Assembly (NCBI RefSeq): GCF_040802235.1
Contig: NC_133157.1
Span: forward strand, 30,211,501-30,275,500
Source: Manis javanica
Lineage: Eukaryota; Chordata; Mammalia; Pholidota; Manidae
Reading direction: 5' to 3'
Length of the DNA stretch: 64,000 nucleotides
Numbering within the stretch: the first letter of the stretch is position 1; the number at the start of each line of letters is the position of its first letter. The translations under genes and the position numbers were made by a program. The notes beneath the pieces were generated by a model, which saw nothing but the letters and a program-made list of their open reading frames with translations, was not told the DNA's origin and ran no database searches. Shown here in pieces: positions 1 to 11,204 of this stretch.

Positions 1-3000
1 CTTACCCATTTTACTGTCAGCAGACATTTGGATTTTTCTCCATTTGTGCATGTGTATGTGTGTGTATGTGTATTTATAACTTTATAGATTTCACTATAAA
101 TACACTGAAATTTACACATAAACAGATTTGATGGTATTTTTCTTACACGTAAGCATTAGGTCTAATAGGTCAAGAAAAGGCTTTGCAAATAACAAGGAGC
201 TTCTCAAGGTTCTAAAAACTTTGTAATAAGCATCCCCCTTCGTGAAAGAGTTATATTGCTATTTGTTATTACTTGTCGCTTGAAATATAGCCCCTCTATT
301 AAATACTTTGATGATTCATTTCAAAGAACTTCTGTAGTTTCTTACAGAGGAATATCTTGCTTGATGTTATACGGCTGGACCGAACAAAACTCAGTGTATG
401 TAATACTTTTTGCCTGTTTAAAATACCTGAAGTATTTTATACTGGGTATTAGAAAGGTTGATATTACCAGGACCCTGTGTATCTCTCAGACTGACATTAG
501 TCACAAGGAAATGTTGGCAGCCAGTCTTAGGTACTTAGATTTCTCTTTTGGGCTACTCCTGTTGGCCACCCCTCTCTGGCCCCAGAAGGTGTTTGTGAGA
601 TTAAGTGTAATGAGAGTGACAGTCAAATTACTGGGAGTCTTTGATATGTTAAGTGCTGATCAAAAAATCAGGCCTGGCCAGTTTGTTCAAGACTGTGGCC
701 ACTGTACTTGGAAGAAACTATTGTTGTCTTCTGGACTCATTAGTAATTGAAAAATCTGTTAGACTGAGCCTTCTTGGTTTGTAGGTAGTAATCTATTAAT
801 AATAGAATAGTAATCTATTCTGTGGTTTTACTGTTTTATCTTCATCTTTGTTATGTTGTAAATCAGGATGTGAACTAGTGTAGCTTGTTGTTATTTATCC
901 TGCTTTAGACTTAGTGTACTACTATTTAATCTGAAAATGGTGTTTTTTCTTCAGATCTGGGAAGTACTATTATTTCTGTTATATCCCCCATTATTTCTGT
1001 TCTCTCTAAATATCTGTCCTAAGCTCCTCATAAACATAGGGAACTTCTCATTCTGTCCTCTCATAACATCTTTCGCTTTGCCAACCCTCTTACTGAGTTT
1101 TTGTTTTCTTGACCTATTTTGGGTTTTTACTTGGCTGTTTGTCATTTTTGCCTTTTCTTAAATTATTGGTATTATTTTAAAGTTGGTGTCAGTTTGTTTT
1201 GTTCTGTATTTTTTTCCTCTAGCATGGGAATTCCCCCTTTTCTGGGGAGTCAGGTGGGCTCTGGAGATTCTTTCATGGGGTTGCACAAATTCGTGTTTTG
1301 ATTTGTATACCTGTTTTCTGAGTGCATTTTGCTTGAGAGTTCTGTGGAGGTTGTGGAGACCTCCTTACAGGTGAGTTGCACATTTGTGTTTTCCTGGCTC
1401 CTGGCTATTTGCAAGGAGCCCAGGTTTAGGTCTCTGCCTCCTACATCTGAGAACTGAAGCCTCAGCTTCTAACACTTAGCTGTTGAAAACCCAGCCCTAA
1501 AATCCCACAGCCATTTCTAACCCCTGTTGGGTAACTTTATATGAATTCTGTCATAGTTTCTGGCACCTAGAAATGTCACCCATACTGGCTTTTGAGCTTG
1601 GCTGTATAATTTTTAAAAAATGAATTTTATCTGTAGTTCTCTGTGTTTGTAGTCAAAGAGGAGGTTGGCATTATCTGACCAGAATATATCATAAGTGTGT
1701 GGAGTTAGCTAAACTCCTGAAAATTGTATGCAAAATATTGAACTTTCATGTTTCTTAAGGGTGGTTTAGAACCATTATTTTATGCTGAGCAGAAACTTCA
1801 TTAGTCCCAGTTCTGTCTTTTTGAACACTTTATAGAATATGTAAAATTATTCTTATATAAGATAACTCTTAGAAAACCCTAAGAATGACTGTTAATATGG
1901 TATTTCTTCCATTGCTTGGTACCCAGGTCTCTTCTTTTTGTCCTTGACTTGACAGTTTTCTTTGATTGTAGTGTGTGAAGGTAAAATTCTAAACTTTACT
2001 CATCTAGTCAGTATACTCAGGATACAGATCCCATAGGCCCTTTTAGCACAGTTTTGATTAGCAATTATTTGAAATCCCTCAAATTCATGTAGTGGACCAT
2101 TATAGGGGTGACTTATAAAATCAAAAGGCTCATAATTTATGGAAGTAGGAATTTAAAGCTCAGTGGGGACCAAAGTAGCTTTTTCTGTTGTCTTCTAGAT
2201 TGTGTTTCTTTACTGCTGTGTTTTTTCCTCATTAGTAGCTCTGTCTACAGTCTTTCTTTTCTCCTTGTACATGGCTATCCTGACCTGCCTGTGCATGAAT
2301 CAACAGGCAGATTAAAGTCTCTTCAAATAAGAGGAGATGGTTGGATTAGAATGGATTTAGTATCCATATATGTGAAGTTGGGGAAGTGTTAGTCAAATAG
2401 TGAAAGGGCTGCTCCTTCTTCACTTAAGGTAGTCAGATTCTCTTAGAAAGATTTTGGGACTGGGAAGATTATGCATTGCTGGTGCAGTAACTGTAACAGA
2501 CTAAGGTCAGAGCCTTTAGCAGCTGTGAACTTTTCCTCCAAAAGGATATTACTCCGTTTAATCGGCACTCTTCTAGAATGTGGTTAGGCTAGCTACATTT
2601 ACTTCTGTCATAAAACTTATTTATTTTTGCTCTATAAAGATACCAAGAGAATGATGCTTATTGAAAGTTGGATTTACCATTTCTGGCTTTCTATGACCTA
2701 GAAGTGCAGTAATAGTCTCTTTACTGGCTACTTTCTGAAACCTGTTTTAGTTCCTTGTGAGCTTACCTTTCTCTGCAAATCCTCCCTGTTCTAAAACATT
2801 GAAGAGGCTCAGAATGCAAGTATTAGGCTTAGAGTTTCATGAAGTTCCTTTCTTCCCTTCTTACCAGTGGGATAATCTTCCTCTCTCGATTTTTGGTGTT
2901 GTGTAACAGACAGTTGAATGATGTCCAGTGGTGGAAAACAATATGCATGTGTAGATCATTCTGTTCTCTAAGTCTTTTATGTAATCACTAGGGCTTCAAG

Positions 3001-3235
3001 AATTATCTTGTTAAAAGTCTGTGAAAATGCTGGAGCTAGTCTTGGAACCTATGAAATAGGGGAGAGCAGCTAATTCTTCATTGGATTTGCTTATTTGGTT
3101 CTGATGAAACCTATTCTTACTAATTTTATCAGAAAGTACATTTCTTAAAAGGACATTTTCTATTTTGGGAAATATGGAAAGGGCACTTTTCCTGTATATG
3201 TTGGCTCCCTGATTCATTTCTCTCTGTTGTTGTAG
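1..3235 (+). other. TEX10: TEX10 intron (partial), no recognised exon
   Basis: This AT-rich stretch lies upstream of the TEX10 exon at 3236 and so should be intron. Short open frames occur (for example 256-750 and 2108-2392), but none matches a protein I know, none has paired splice sites in a compatible phase, and their composition is that of random AT-rich DNA. The preceding TEX10 exon would have to end with two bases of an incomplete codon, and I could not find a convincing candidate. I see no clear repeat family here beyond short AT-rich and T-rich tracts. Confidence 0.55.
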
Positions 3236-3446
3236 AGACAAGCTGTGGGGAGTCTGTGTATCTATCCTGGCTCTCCTGCCTCGAGTCCTTAGGTTGATGC
3301 TGCAGAGCCTGCGAGTAAACAAAGCTGGGCCTGAGGAGCTGCCTGTTGTGGGCCAGATGCTTCGCCTGCTGCTTCAGCATGCACCCCTCAAGACTCATAT
3401 GTTGACCAATGCCATCTTGGTGCAGCAAATCATCAAGAATATCACG
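3236..3446 (+). CDS. TEX10: TEX10 penultimate coding exon
   Basis: TEX10 (testis expressed 10) is a nuclear protein related to yeast Ipi1. With PELP1, WDR18, SENP3 and LAS1L it forms the 5FMC/rixosome-associated complex that acts in 60S ribosome maturation and chromatin regulation. The exon is 211 nt, opens after the acceptor tgttgttgtag and closes at the donor ACG|gtaaga. It enters with one base of a split codon and leaves in phase 0. The frame is open throughout and gives a leucine-rich helical segment beginning [20 protein letters not shown] and ending VQQIIKNIT, typical of the helical-repeat C-terminal region of this family. It joins in frame to the exon at 4585. The identity rests on the match to the TEX10 C-terminus as I recall it and on INVS lying convergently downstream, as in human 9q31. 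Antisense open frames over this exon are shadows. Confidence 0.82.
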
Positions 3447-4584
3447 GTAAGAAGCATGCAATGAGAACTTGTACAATTCATGGGCAAGGCCTGGGAAGTG
3501 CTTTTGGGAGGCCAGGTTCTTGTGCATTGGCTGATTCTCAGAATTAATAATGGTTGGAAAAGTTGTAGGCATCAGTCATTACTACCTGAATTCTGATGCA
3601 GACTCTATTGACGAACCGTGATAGTTTGGCAAGTTTTTCTAAATCTATCCAAGATTATTTTGCCTAGCTGTAGAAATGGAAATAGCAGTAACTTCATTTG
3701 GTTTGGATGACCATTAAATGAGATCATCCATGTAAAGTTTTTAGTGTAGCTGATTTATTAGGTTCTTAATAAATGTTAGCTGTCATTAAGAAATTTACTT
3801 GGCAGGAATAAACTTTAGGTCAATTTCTAGTTACTTAATTCACTGGAGAATAAGGAGAAGTTGAAAGAAGGAATTTGTAGGCTCCTGCTTTGTCTAGTAG
3901 TTGGTTCTCTGTTTTGTGCTGTGTCTGTTTCGTGGGAATCCTTTGGTGTTTTTGGTTTGGGAGAGTTGAAGAGAGGCTTTTTGTATAGATGTCGTGGGGG
4001 TTTTATTAATTGGTATAAGTAGTAGTACTTGAGATTAATAGAGTGTGTACATACATATAACGTAGGTGCTCAAGATTTCCTTAGTAGCCTTGGAGAAGTA
4101 ATAGAAGAAGCAGAATAATTCAGTAATAGAAGAGAAGAAAAGTCAATTTGGATTATTTTGAAGTTGGAGAATCAGCCTACCTTCATAAGGAAGAGAATGA
4201 CAAATTGTCAGTTGGCCCTGTAAAATTACTCTGTTAATGTCGGTGCAAAGATTGTGAGACTCTAAAATACCAAGGGGAGGTGGGGAGGTAGTCAAAGGTG
4301 TAGGAAGGGTTGATGGTGAAATTTCATTAGTCCCTAGCATATATGGGAGTGAAACAGACCAAACAAGAAATAGTAGCACTTGAACTTGAGGCTGTAACTT
4401 GGAATTTTCACGGCCTGTGGTAATGCCCAGATGATAAGGCTCCCCTTCCCAATAACATTTCCTGTGGTGGTTTATAGATGAGGATGCTCTTACAATGGCT
4501 CTGAAATCTTTCTTGTGAAAAACATTGTCAGATGGTTTAGCAATTTTGATAGAATTCTCAAGTTACTCTTGTTTTTCCCTACAG
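3447..4584 (+). other. TEX10: TEX10 last intron
   Basis: A 1.1-kb intron bounded by gtaaga at 3447 and the acceptor tttttccctacag ending at 4584. About 3640-3790 resembles a decayed MIR SINE: a stretch like 'aatgagatcatccatgtaaag' followed by 'ttcttaataaatgttagctg'. Nothing else is recognised. Confidence 0.7.
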
Positions 4585-4698
4585 ACTCTGAAGAGTGGAG
4601 GTATTCAGGAGCAGTGGCTCACAGACTTACATTATTGCTTCAATGTGTATATTATGGGGCATCCCCAGGGGCCCAGTGCATTGAGTACAGTATATTGA
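4585..4698 (+). CDS. TEX10: TEX10 terminal coding exon with stop codon
   Basis: The last 37 codons of TEX10 plus TGA (4696-4698). The exon starts in phase 0 directly after the acceptor ccctacag and reads [20 protein letters not shown], ending in ...PSALSTVY before the stop. It continues in frame from ACG at 3446, which supports the splice assignment. The overlapping plus-strand open frame starting at 4515 is in a different frame and is not the gene. The reading frame is intact with no sign of decay, as expected for an essential ribosome-biogenesis factor. The gene's other exons lie left of the window. Recognition comes from recalled family sequence, so a direct alignment would be the definitive test. 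Confidence 0.83.
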   Translation, partial: TLKSGGIQEQWLTDLHYCFNVYIMGHPQGPSALSTVY

Positions 4699-4769
4699 AG
4701 AGACATCATGACACCTCCTGTTTTAAATTGTTTATTCACAGCTATCTAATTTTGAAGAGAGACTGATGT

Positions 4770-4775
4770 AATAAA
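4770..4775 (+). promoter_or_regulatory. TEX10: Poly(A) signal of TEX10
   Basis: AATAAA lies 72 bases after the TEX10 stop codon and is followed by a T/GT-rich stretch (tgtttgtcatt) suited to cleavage near 4790. It implies a very short 3' UTR of about 90 nt. A longer alternative 3' UTR cannot be excluded. Confidence 0.7.
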
Positions 4776-4790
4776 TGTTTGTCATTAAAG

Positions 4791-7700
4791 GTAAACTTTT
4801 AAAGAAGTTGTTCATGAACCTTCGTTGCACTAAGGTAGGAAAATAATGCATGCTGGTTTCCTGGACTAGCACATGATATAAGGTTAGAGGTGTTGGTTTA
4901 TTTTGCATTTCAGAGGAACTAAATATTTACAAAGTAGAGTGATAATATGATACTTTCTATTATTTACCAAGAAATGAGTGGCATCTTTGTGTTCTCAACT
5001 CCAGTTCATTCAGATGGCAACAGACACCAGTTTTTTATTTGGGAATGGTTATGCTTACCCATCATAACATTCAGCTTCTCACTATGGAGGTCTGTCACAG
5101 AGGTGTTCTAGCCCATGCAGGGGCAGATTTCAAAATGGTGCTATATAGTTCTTTTGGGTTTTCCCATATCTAAATGGTGCTTGACTGATATAAATAACTT
5201 TACTTTCAAAATGATTGTCTACTAAAGATCCATTAGATCCATTAGAGTTCTTTAAAAGTTACCAGCTATGTATAGTGACATATATGACATATATTCATTA
5301 TGTTCATAATTATAAAGTAACAGCAAGCTAAAAAGAATGATAATTAACACTTTATTGTTTACCTCTTGGCAGGACAGTGGTAATGATAATCTTAAGAAAA
5401 TGGAAGCAATCCTAGAAGTATTTGTGAGCCTAACATGTTGCTGTTTGTGCTTCCTGTCTATATTCCTGTAGTAGCCTTGCCCTTAAAAATGTGAAAAAGC
5501 CCGCAATCACTGGATTTTATTTAAACCAGGTATTAAAGGGCTGGAATGTAAACAGTTAGCACAGTTTTCCCTGCCAGTAGGAATGGCATTTTGACAAGAT
5601 TGTTCACCTCTGCAGGTCAGGCAGAAAATACAAGTGGAATGTTAAAGCCAGAATTGGTACCTTGTGCACAAACGGTCTGGTTTGTAAATCTGCCTAGCCT
5701 ACATTCCGAGGCTAACATGGAAGCTGTTACAGACCTATTACGATCTTAAGACAGTTTCTAACAGCAAATGCTGAGTCATGATTCTGGTCTAAAATTTAAA
5801 ACTGATAATGTTGGAATAACAGCAGTGTAGTCACTGTAGTCAAGTCTGTTGCATTAGATTTCATAAAAAGTAGTGAAAGGAAGAAGGTGGCTACTGTAAC
5901 CCAGTCCCCTCCTATCTTACTTAGGTTCTTCACTGGAGCAAAAAAACCAGGCCTGCACCAGCTGGCTGGCAGAGATCCCAAACTAGCAGCCCCTTTGGCA
6001 CTCATATTCTTACATTCACTTAGACTGTACTGTTAATTATAAATTCTTTCTAGCCATACTGACCAAAGTGGAGGCAAACTGCAGTTCTGCACAGGCACAG
6101 TCTGTCCCAGTCCTTTCAGCACAGACTAACATAATTTACAAAACAGTGCTGTGTAAGATCAGACAGAACACGTTCTGACTTTTCTTTCAGTTGTTACATT
6201 TTCACTCTAATAGGGCTTAAAGCATGAATATTAACATTTTCCCAAAGTCTAAAAGATAATCAGCAGAGAATTAGAACTCTGTACTATCTATTACAGCTTC
6301 CCTGGACACAGTTTTCCTCCATAGGCACTTGAAGCTTTGTTTTGTTTTTTTGGTTGAGTGGATGACTGCAGGTTATAAGAAAAATTCTTTGATCTTCCAT
6401 TGTTCTCAAGGAGGTGCATACACTGCAAATTGCTCACTGTTAAAAGCAAATACGAGAGAGATATTCAGGTTATTAATTTTAATGCTGAAGAGTTCATTGG
6501 GAAAAAATGGGTTTATAGTTGGACTATCCATGGGGGCTAAAAAAGGTGATGGCTAGTTTATTATGGAGACAGGATGGCTTATCAGCCTTGCCTTTTCCAT
6601 CATCTCAAGATATGAGACACCTGTTCAAGGGAGAACCTTGATTGGGAGTGGGCAACCACTTGAGCTGGGACGGTAACCTAGGTCATCAGTCTGCTTGGAA
6701 TAACAATAACTGGTATGTTACCTTTCTTTCTATGTATCTAACAACACAACTTACATATATACATACATACTTTTATACTCCATTCCAGAAAATAGGTTCA
6801 TTTGAAACAATTCAGATTTTCAAGGGTGACTGACTGATAGGCATATCCAACTTGAAATGGATTTTTTAGACTTGGAAAACCATGATATCCTCATTTGACA
6901 AAGGAGGATACTGAGGCCCCAGATGTTTAAGAAACTTTGCTAAGGCCATAATGCTGTATGTTTATTCTAACATTGTGTGGAGCAAAGAAGCAAACATGAA
7001 TGGTGAGTAGTTTTAGGAAGTTATAAACATGTCTTACTTTTTCTCCCCTGGTTTTATTACTGTTTAAACTTAAAAGTTATTTCAAAGTGAATTATTGTTT
7101 TAGAACTCTGGTGTACTTTTGGCTGCCTTTACTCTGTGAAGTCTTAAGTTGTTATCTGTATCCCCCTCTGTAGGTGGGTAGAATATTTTGCGTTCATACA
7201 AGGGGTTGCCATTACTAATAATCACTTGAACTATGATTATTCCATTCATTGGGATGGATTTTTTTTTTAATGGGAACTCTTATTTTTAAGGAAATGGGCC
7301 CCAGATTTAGATTTTACATATATTTGTGTGCAGGTACGGGTGTATATATATATACACCCACACTGTGATCATTAGAATGCTGTTACTCTTTGTGGGTGGT
7401 TTGCACAAGTCACCATAGAAGAGGGGAGAGAGCAGGGATTTTTTAGGTAAACAGTCCAAGGATGCTGTTACTTTGCTATGTCCAACTCTCTGCTTCCTCT
7501 TTAAGAGGTAAAAGCACTACTAAAGCCTCTCCCCAAGTTGGAGGTTGGGAGCAATAGTCTTCACTCAAAGGAGTGCCAATGAGTCAAACTGTTTACCTAA
7601 AACCGAATAGAACAGTGAGTAAAATATGATCCTTAACTCCATGGAATTTTCAGAGCCAAAAATGAATTTTATTCAAGGTAGAGACCAAAATCAATGTTCT

Positions 7701-8926
7701 CTTATTATTGTTTCAGTTTGGCATGTGTGAATCTATATTGTAGAAATACTGTGTGTTCAAGTCATGCCCATTGCTATGGAAATTATTATATAGACATGTT
7801 TTCTATATATATATGTATAAAGTACATACAGGCTAGTAGCTCTGACTGACCATCAGCCTTACTCACAAGTTAATGCTTAGTGTGTGGGTAGGTGGTTCTA
7901 ACAAAACCTTGTATTCCTCCAAGTTTAGAGTTAGGAAAAGATTCTCTTCAGTCCTTGTCTGTTTTTAAGCCAGTGAGAATTATATATGCAGAACAAACAA
8001 GCTATCTTCATATGAAGTCCTAAGAACTTACAGGACAGAATAAACAAATTCAAATACTTAACTGTGAGTCCTTTAACTAAAAACTTTTTATGCTGCTAAA
8101 TACCTTCAGTTTAAGTTTTCTGATAGTCCTGGAGTTTTTTTCTCTTTAGACAAAGCAGGGAAAATGGTCTGATTATCTAAATGCTACTTCTCTGGTAGTT
8201 TAATCTCACACTTTTTGAAACTACTTCTCAATTTACTCAAAACAGGTTTGTTTTTTTTTTTTAACATAGAAACTGAAAGGAATCAAGGCCTACAGTTCTA
8301 ACTATGCCCGTTGCCTCATCAACCTGTCTATATTATATGAGTTGCCCAACTCTTATTAAAGATATGGCAAGTAATTACTCTGTCCCCCACCTCCAGGTTT
8401 TCCCCCTATCAAAAATTAAATGAATGTTAAAGTTCATGCTGACAGTCATTGTTCACCTTCCCAGCTGCACTCTGTTCCTGCAGGATGACTGGATCGGGGA
8501 GAGAGTGGGGGGAAGGCATGTTGCCATAGCCACCATGAGAAACAATGGACCTGGCATTAATTGCTGACAGCACTGAACTTATCACACAAATTTAATGCTG
8601 GTGTGAATGAAGGAGGCCCTGAGTAAAATACTCTTGTCTTGCAGCTGAAAAGTTCCCTGAGCTTCTGTATGAGTGAAAGTATACCCAACTGAGCCTGAGC
8701 TGGACATGTTCTTAAATATTAAACATCCTCCTATGTGGCCCTAAAAGGCTAAAGCCAGAATTTGTGGTTAAAGGACTTCTCTTTGGAAATGAATTTGAGG
8801 ATCTTAATGTGAAACCAAAATGGATTAAGAACTCCAAAGGTATTGCTTTGAAGAATGACAGTTTTTTTCATTTCCCCCTTTGCTTTATGTGAGCAAATAT
8901 CTAAAAGTGATTAACAGTAGATACCA
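4791..8926. other. Intergenic region between TEX10 and INVS 3' ends
   Basis: About 4.1 kb lies between the TEX10 poly(A) site and the first plausible INVS poly(A) signal. I see no protein-coding exon. There is a weak MIR-like patch near 6895-6960 (aaggaggatactgaggccc), short TA-rich tracts (7340-7356, 7804-7818) and long T or A runs (8250-8262). The segment 8260-8360, beginning after a T tract and ending near 'tattaaag', resembles an exon at its borders, but its frame is short and matches nothing known. Part of this interval could be extended 3' UTR of either gene. Confidence 0.45.
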
Positions 8927-8932
8927 TTTATT
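8927..8932 (-). promoter_or_regulatory. INVS: Candidate poly(A) signal of INVS
   Basis: On the minus strand this reads AATAAA, about 370 bases after the putative INVS stop codon at 9301-9303. An ATTAAA variant occurs farther downstream near 8585. The choice between them cannot be made from sequence alone. Confidence 0.4.
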
Positions 8933-9300
8933 TCTGCTGGACGTAATGTCAGCAATTATAGCTTTGGTTTTGTAAGAATAGGATAACTTACTCTTATGGA
9001 GATAGACATTGACTGCAGTAATAAGTCCATGAAAGGGAGATAAAAAAAACATGCATACCTGAAATCAAATGACTGCTGGAAACTTGGCAATTTCTGTTGT
9101 AATCTCTTCTTTTCAAAAAAAGGGAAATGTTTTCCTAATCTGGTTTGACAGTTTTTGGGGAAAATAGGAGTTCCTATGGCCAGGATCCTCACCTGAACCT
9201 AAACTACTTGATGATGCAACTGGCCTACTGCTAGGTTACTGCTTCTACACCTGTAGGCAACAAGCGATTATTGACTGAGTCACTATATAAAGAGCTCTGC

Positions 9301-9338
9301 TCAGTGCTCTGGGCAGAGGTAGATTACAGACCTGCAGA
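9301..9338 (-). CDS. INVS: INVS putative last coding exon (C-terminal 12 residues)
   Basis: After the exon ending TCA|G at 9514, the next compatible acceptor on the minus strand is ...catccaacag, with the exon starting at 9338. The split codon completes to GTC and the frame reads VCRSVIYLCPEH then TGA at 9303-9301. The core VIYLCPE resembles the CIHLLE stretch near the end of human inversin as I recall it, with similar spacing from the splice site. The human protein continues about 23 residues further, so this reading gives a shorter C-terminus. The polypyrimidine tract is weak, and a nearby second AG (ctgcag, 7 bases downstream) would give an immediate stop in this phase. The exon is therefore the least certain part of the gene model. 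It could be a lineage-specific truncation, or the true last exon may use another site. Confidence 0.45.
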
Positions 9339-9513
9339 CTGTTGGATGCAGATACAATTCTAGTGCTTGACCTATCGCAGGGAGAACAAGCTGGGTAATA
9401 AACTTTTTTACCCCCAGAACTTTCCATTGTCATTCCTTGGTCTCACTGAATCCGTAGTGAACTTGCCTGGGGCTGAAACCCATTGGCAAGACATGATTCA
9501 GTGGCTTCCTTAC

Positions 9514-9588
9514 CTGAATTGAGATGCAGCACAGAATGGGCTTTTGATGATCTTGTAGGATGAAGTACTTTCCCTTCCTGAGAACAAC
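9514..9588 (-). CDS. INVS: INVS exon, near C-terminus
   Basis: A 75-nt exon between the acceptor gattgatttcag (ending at 9589) and the donor TCAG|gtaagg. It completes a glycine codon begun in the previous exon (G|GT) and reads CSQEGKVLHPTRSSKAHSVL then HLNS, ending with one base of the next codon. The human inversin segment that follows 'KQIYG' is closely similar (CS.EGK..HPTRS.KA.SVL.LNS). The basic, serine-rich composition fits the disordered tail of inversin. The antisense-strand open frame 9443-9628 contains this exon but runs through both splice sites and is not itself a protein. Confidence 0.85.
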
Positions 9589-10328
9589 CTGAAATCAACC
9601 AACAATGATCATTGTCTCTGACCACCACAGCTACATCCTGAACAAGTTCTGAACTCCTTATTGAGGTAAAGATTTGAGCTTGTGGGTATCTGCCAAGATT
9701 AATTAGGTGTGGTGTGGAAATACCATGTATGCCTAGGATAAAGTTCTGAGATTTTGCTGCCTGGGATGCAGATCTGTTTCTAAGGGTAACTTGGCTGAAC
9801 TTTTTTCTATTGGGGAGCTAGTCAGCTTGTACTCTGCCGAGTTTATTTGGGTGGGCCCTTTCCAGAACTGAAAATGTTTCAATTTTTGCAATTCATCTGT
9901 TGAGCAAGTACTTACTGCAGTGCATGGGTCTAAAGCATTCCCACAGGTGGTTAACCCTGCACTGTCTTAGCATAGGAAAGGTCAAAGTGAAGCAGGCCTG
10001 GTCTGAATCCTCCAAATGGGTAATGTAAGGGGAGGACCAAGGAGCTATCTGGAGAGGTTTAAACAGTGAGTCTTTTAGTCATGAAACCTAGTAGGGATCT
10101 CTTGGCTGGAAGGCTGCCTTAGTTGAGATGCCAGAATGCCTTAAGCCAGTTCTGACCGAGAATTGCCAACAGGGAGGCATTGATGTGCTGTGAGAATTCT
10201 CTTGGTGCCTGGAAGTACATTAAGAAAGTTCCTACTTAAATGGGGTTTGCCCAATAAAAGTAAATACCATTTCAGATTCTGATATAACATGTTCTGGGGG
10301 TATCTGTTGTGCCCAGAAGAATAGTTAC
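9589..10328 (-). other. INVS: INVS intron
   Basis: A 0.7-kb intron (gtaact at its 5' end, gatttcag at its 3' end on the minus strand). I see no repeat of recognisable family and no RNA gene in it. Confidence 0.6.
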
Positions 10329-10558
10329 CGTAGATTTGCTTGAGTACCAAGTGCCTGGTGGACTTTGTGCTTGAGTTGACCTTGGAAGGAGTCTTGGGGG
10401 TCCAGCTTACTGTGATTGTCTTTGGGAGTTTTAGTTCCAGGTCCTTCTTCCACACCTGGAGGAGCAATGCCATGCACTCTTGATTCCATTTGTCTACATC
10501 TCTGGCTCCATGCTGCTTCATAGACAGAAGGCAGGACAGATGCTTCCTAAGCTGATAG
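10329..10558 (-). CDS. INVS: INVS exon carrying the second half of IQ motif 2
   Basis: A 230-nt exon between the acceptor ccctacccag and the donor TACG|gtaact. The incoming AG plus C completes a serine, followed by YQLRKHLSCLLSMKQHGA, so the second IQ (calmodulin-binding) motif is split across the intron: IIQWAWR in the 36587-37304 exon and SYQLRK here. The middle reads W.QE.MALLLQVWKKDLELKLP and the end KSTRHLVLKQIYG, all as in vertebrate inversin. Inversin (nephrocystin-2) sits in the Inv compartment of primary cilia, binds NPHP3, NEK8, ANKS6 and calmodulin, and moderates Wnt signalling through Dishevelled. The frame is intact. The 158-residue antisense-strand open frame 10141-10617 is this exon with intron read-through at both ends. 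Confidence 0.93.
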
Positions 10559-11200
10559 CTGGGTAGGGTGGGGTGGGGGGAGGTAGTGTTAGAGGAGGGT
10601 AGAGGCTTTAAGATCACAGAACTGAGTAAACCAAGTTTTCTTAAGGTTTCTAGAAACCTTGATAAGCAGTATTTACTGAACTTCTGGGAGATTCATTCAA
10701 GCTCCCACTCCTAATTCCAGTGGCAGTATGCTGAATTGTGTTCACTTCCTGAACCTCGGAATCATCAGATAACTCTGTCCTCAGGGTGAGAGAGACCAAT
10801 GTGTAAACAAAATGAGTGCAGTATAAAAAGTGCAGGAGTGAGGAGCTAGATGGCATGAGACAGGTGTAGGACTGAAAACTGGTGGTTTGATAAGGCTTTC
10901 CAAGGCTGATATTTTTGCTGGGTTTTAAAGGTTGAGTAGGAGCCTACTAGGGCAGAGAAGGGTATTCTAAGCAGCACAATTGGCATGAGGAGAGATGTGG
11001 GCATTTGTGCTGGAAAGGAGGTAATGAGTTGTGTATGAAGCATTGTATGTTTGGTGAAAGAAGGATAGAAGGCTGGGCTACACTGTGGAAGAAGCCAACA
11101 TTTGTTCAGGGCCTGTTGTATACCAGGCTCTTTCCCTGTGATTAAGCCTGAAAATAAATTTGTGAGGCAGATATCATGAGTCTGATAAAAGCTGAGTAGA
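10559..11200 (-). other. INVS: INVS intron, unique part with MIR-like fragment
   Basis: The first part of the 26-kb intron, adjacent to the 10329-10558 exon. The interval about 11095-11195 resembles the internal part of a decayed MIR SINE ('ttgttcagggcctgttgtataccaggctc' type, split by substitutions, then 'aatttgtgaggcagatatcat'). The remainder shows nothing I recognise. Confidence 0.45.
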
Positions 11201-11204
11201 GATG

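Noticed and set aside
256..750. 164-codon plus-strand open frame
   Set aside because: No similarity to a known protein, no splice sites in compatible phase, and composition of AT-rich intron; considered a chance frame.
937..1374. Cluster of short hydrophobic open frames on both strands
   Set aside because: T-rich sequence gives F/L-rich peptides by chance; overlapping frames on both strands with no shared signal.
3011..3572. Minus-strand open frames of 103 and 147 codons
   Set aside because: They lie antisense to the TEX10 exon at 3236-3446 and reflect its codon bias.
7338..7356. Palindromic gtgtatatatatatacac tract as a regulatory hairpin
   Set aside because: A simple TA/TG dinucleotide tract is naturally self-complementary; no stem beyond the repeat.
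8260..8360. Possible extra exon after the T tract at 8250
   Set aside because: Acceptor-like start but the frame stops quickly, no donor in phase and no similarity to TEX10 or INVS.
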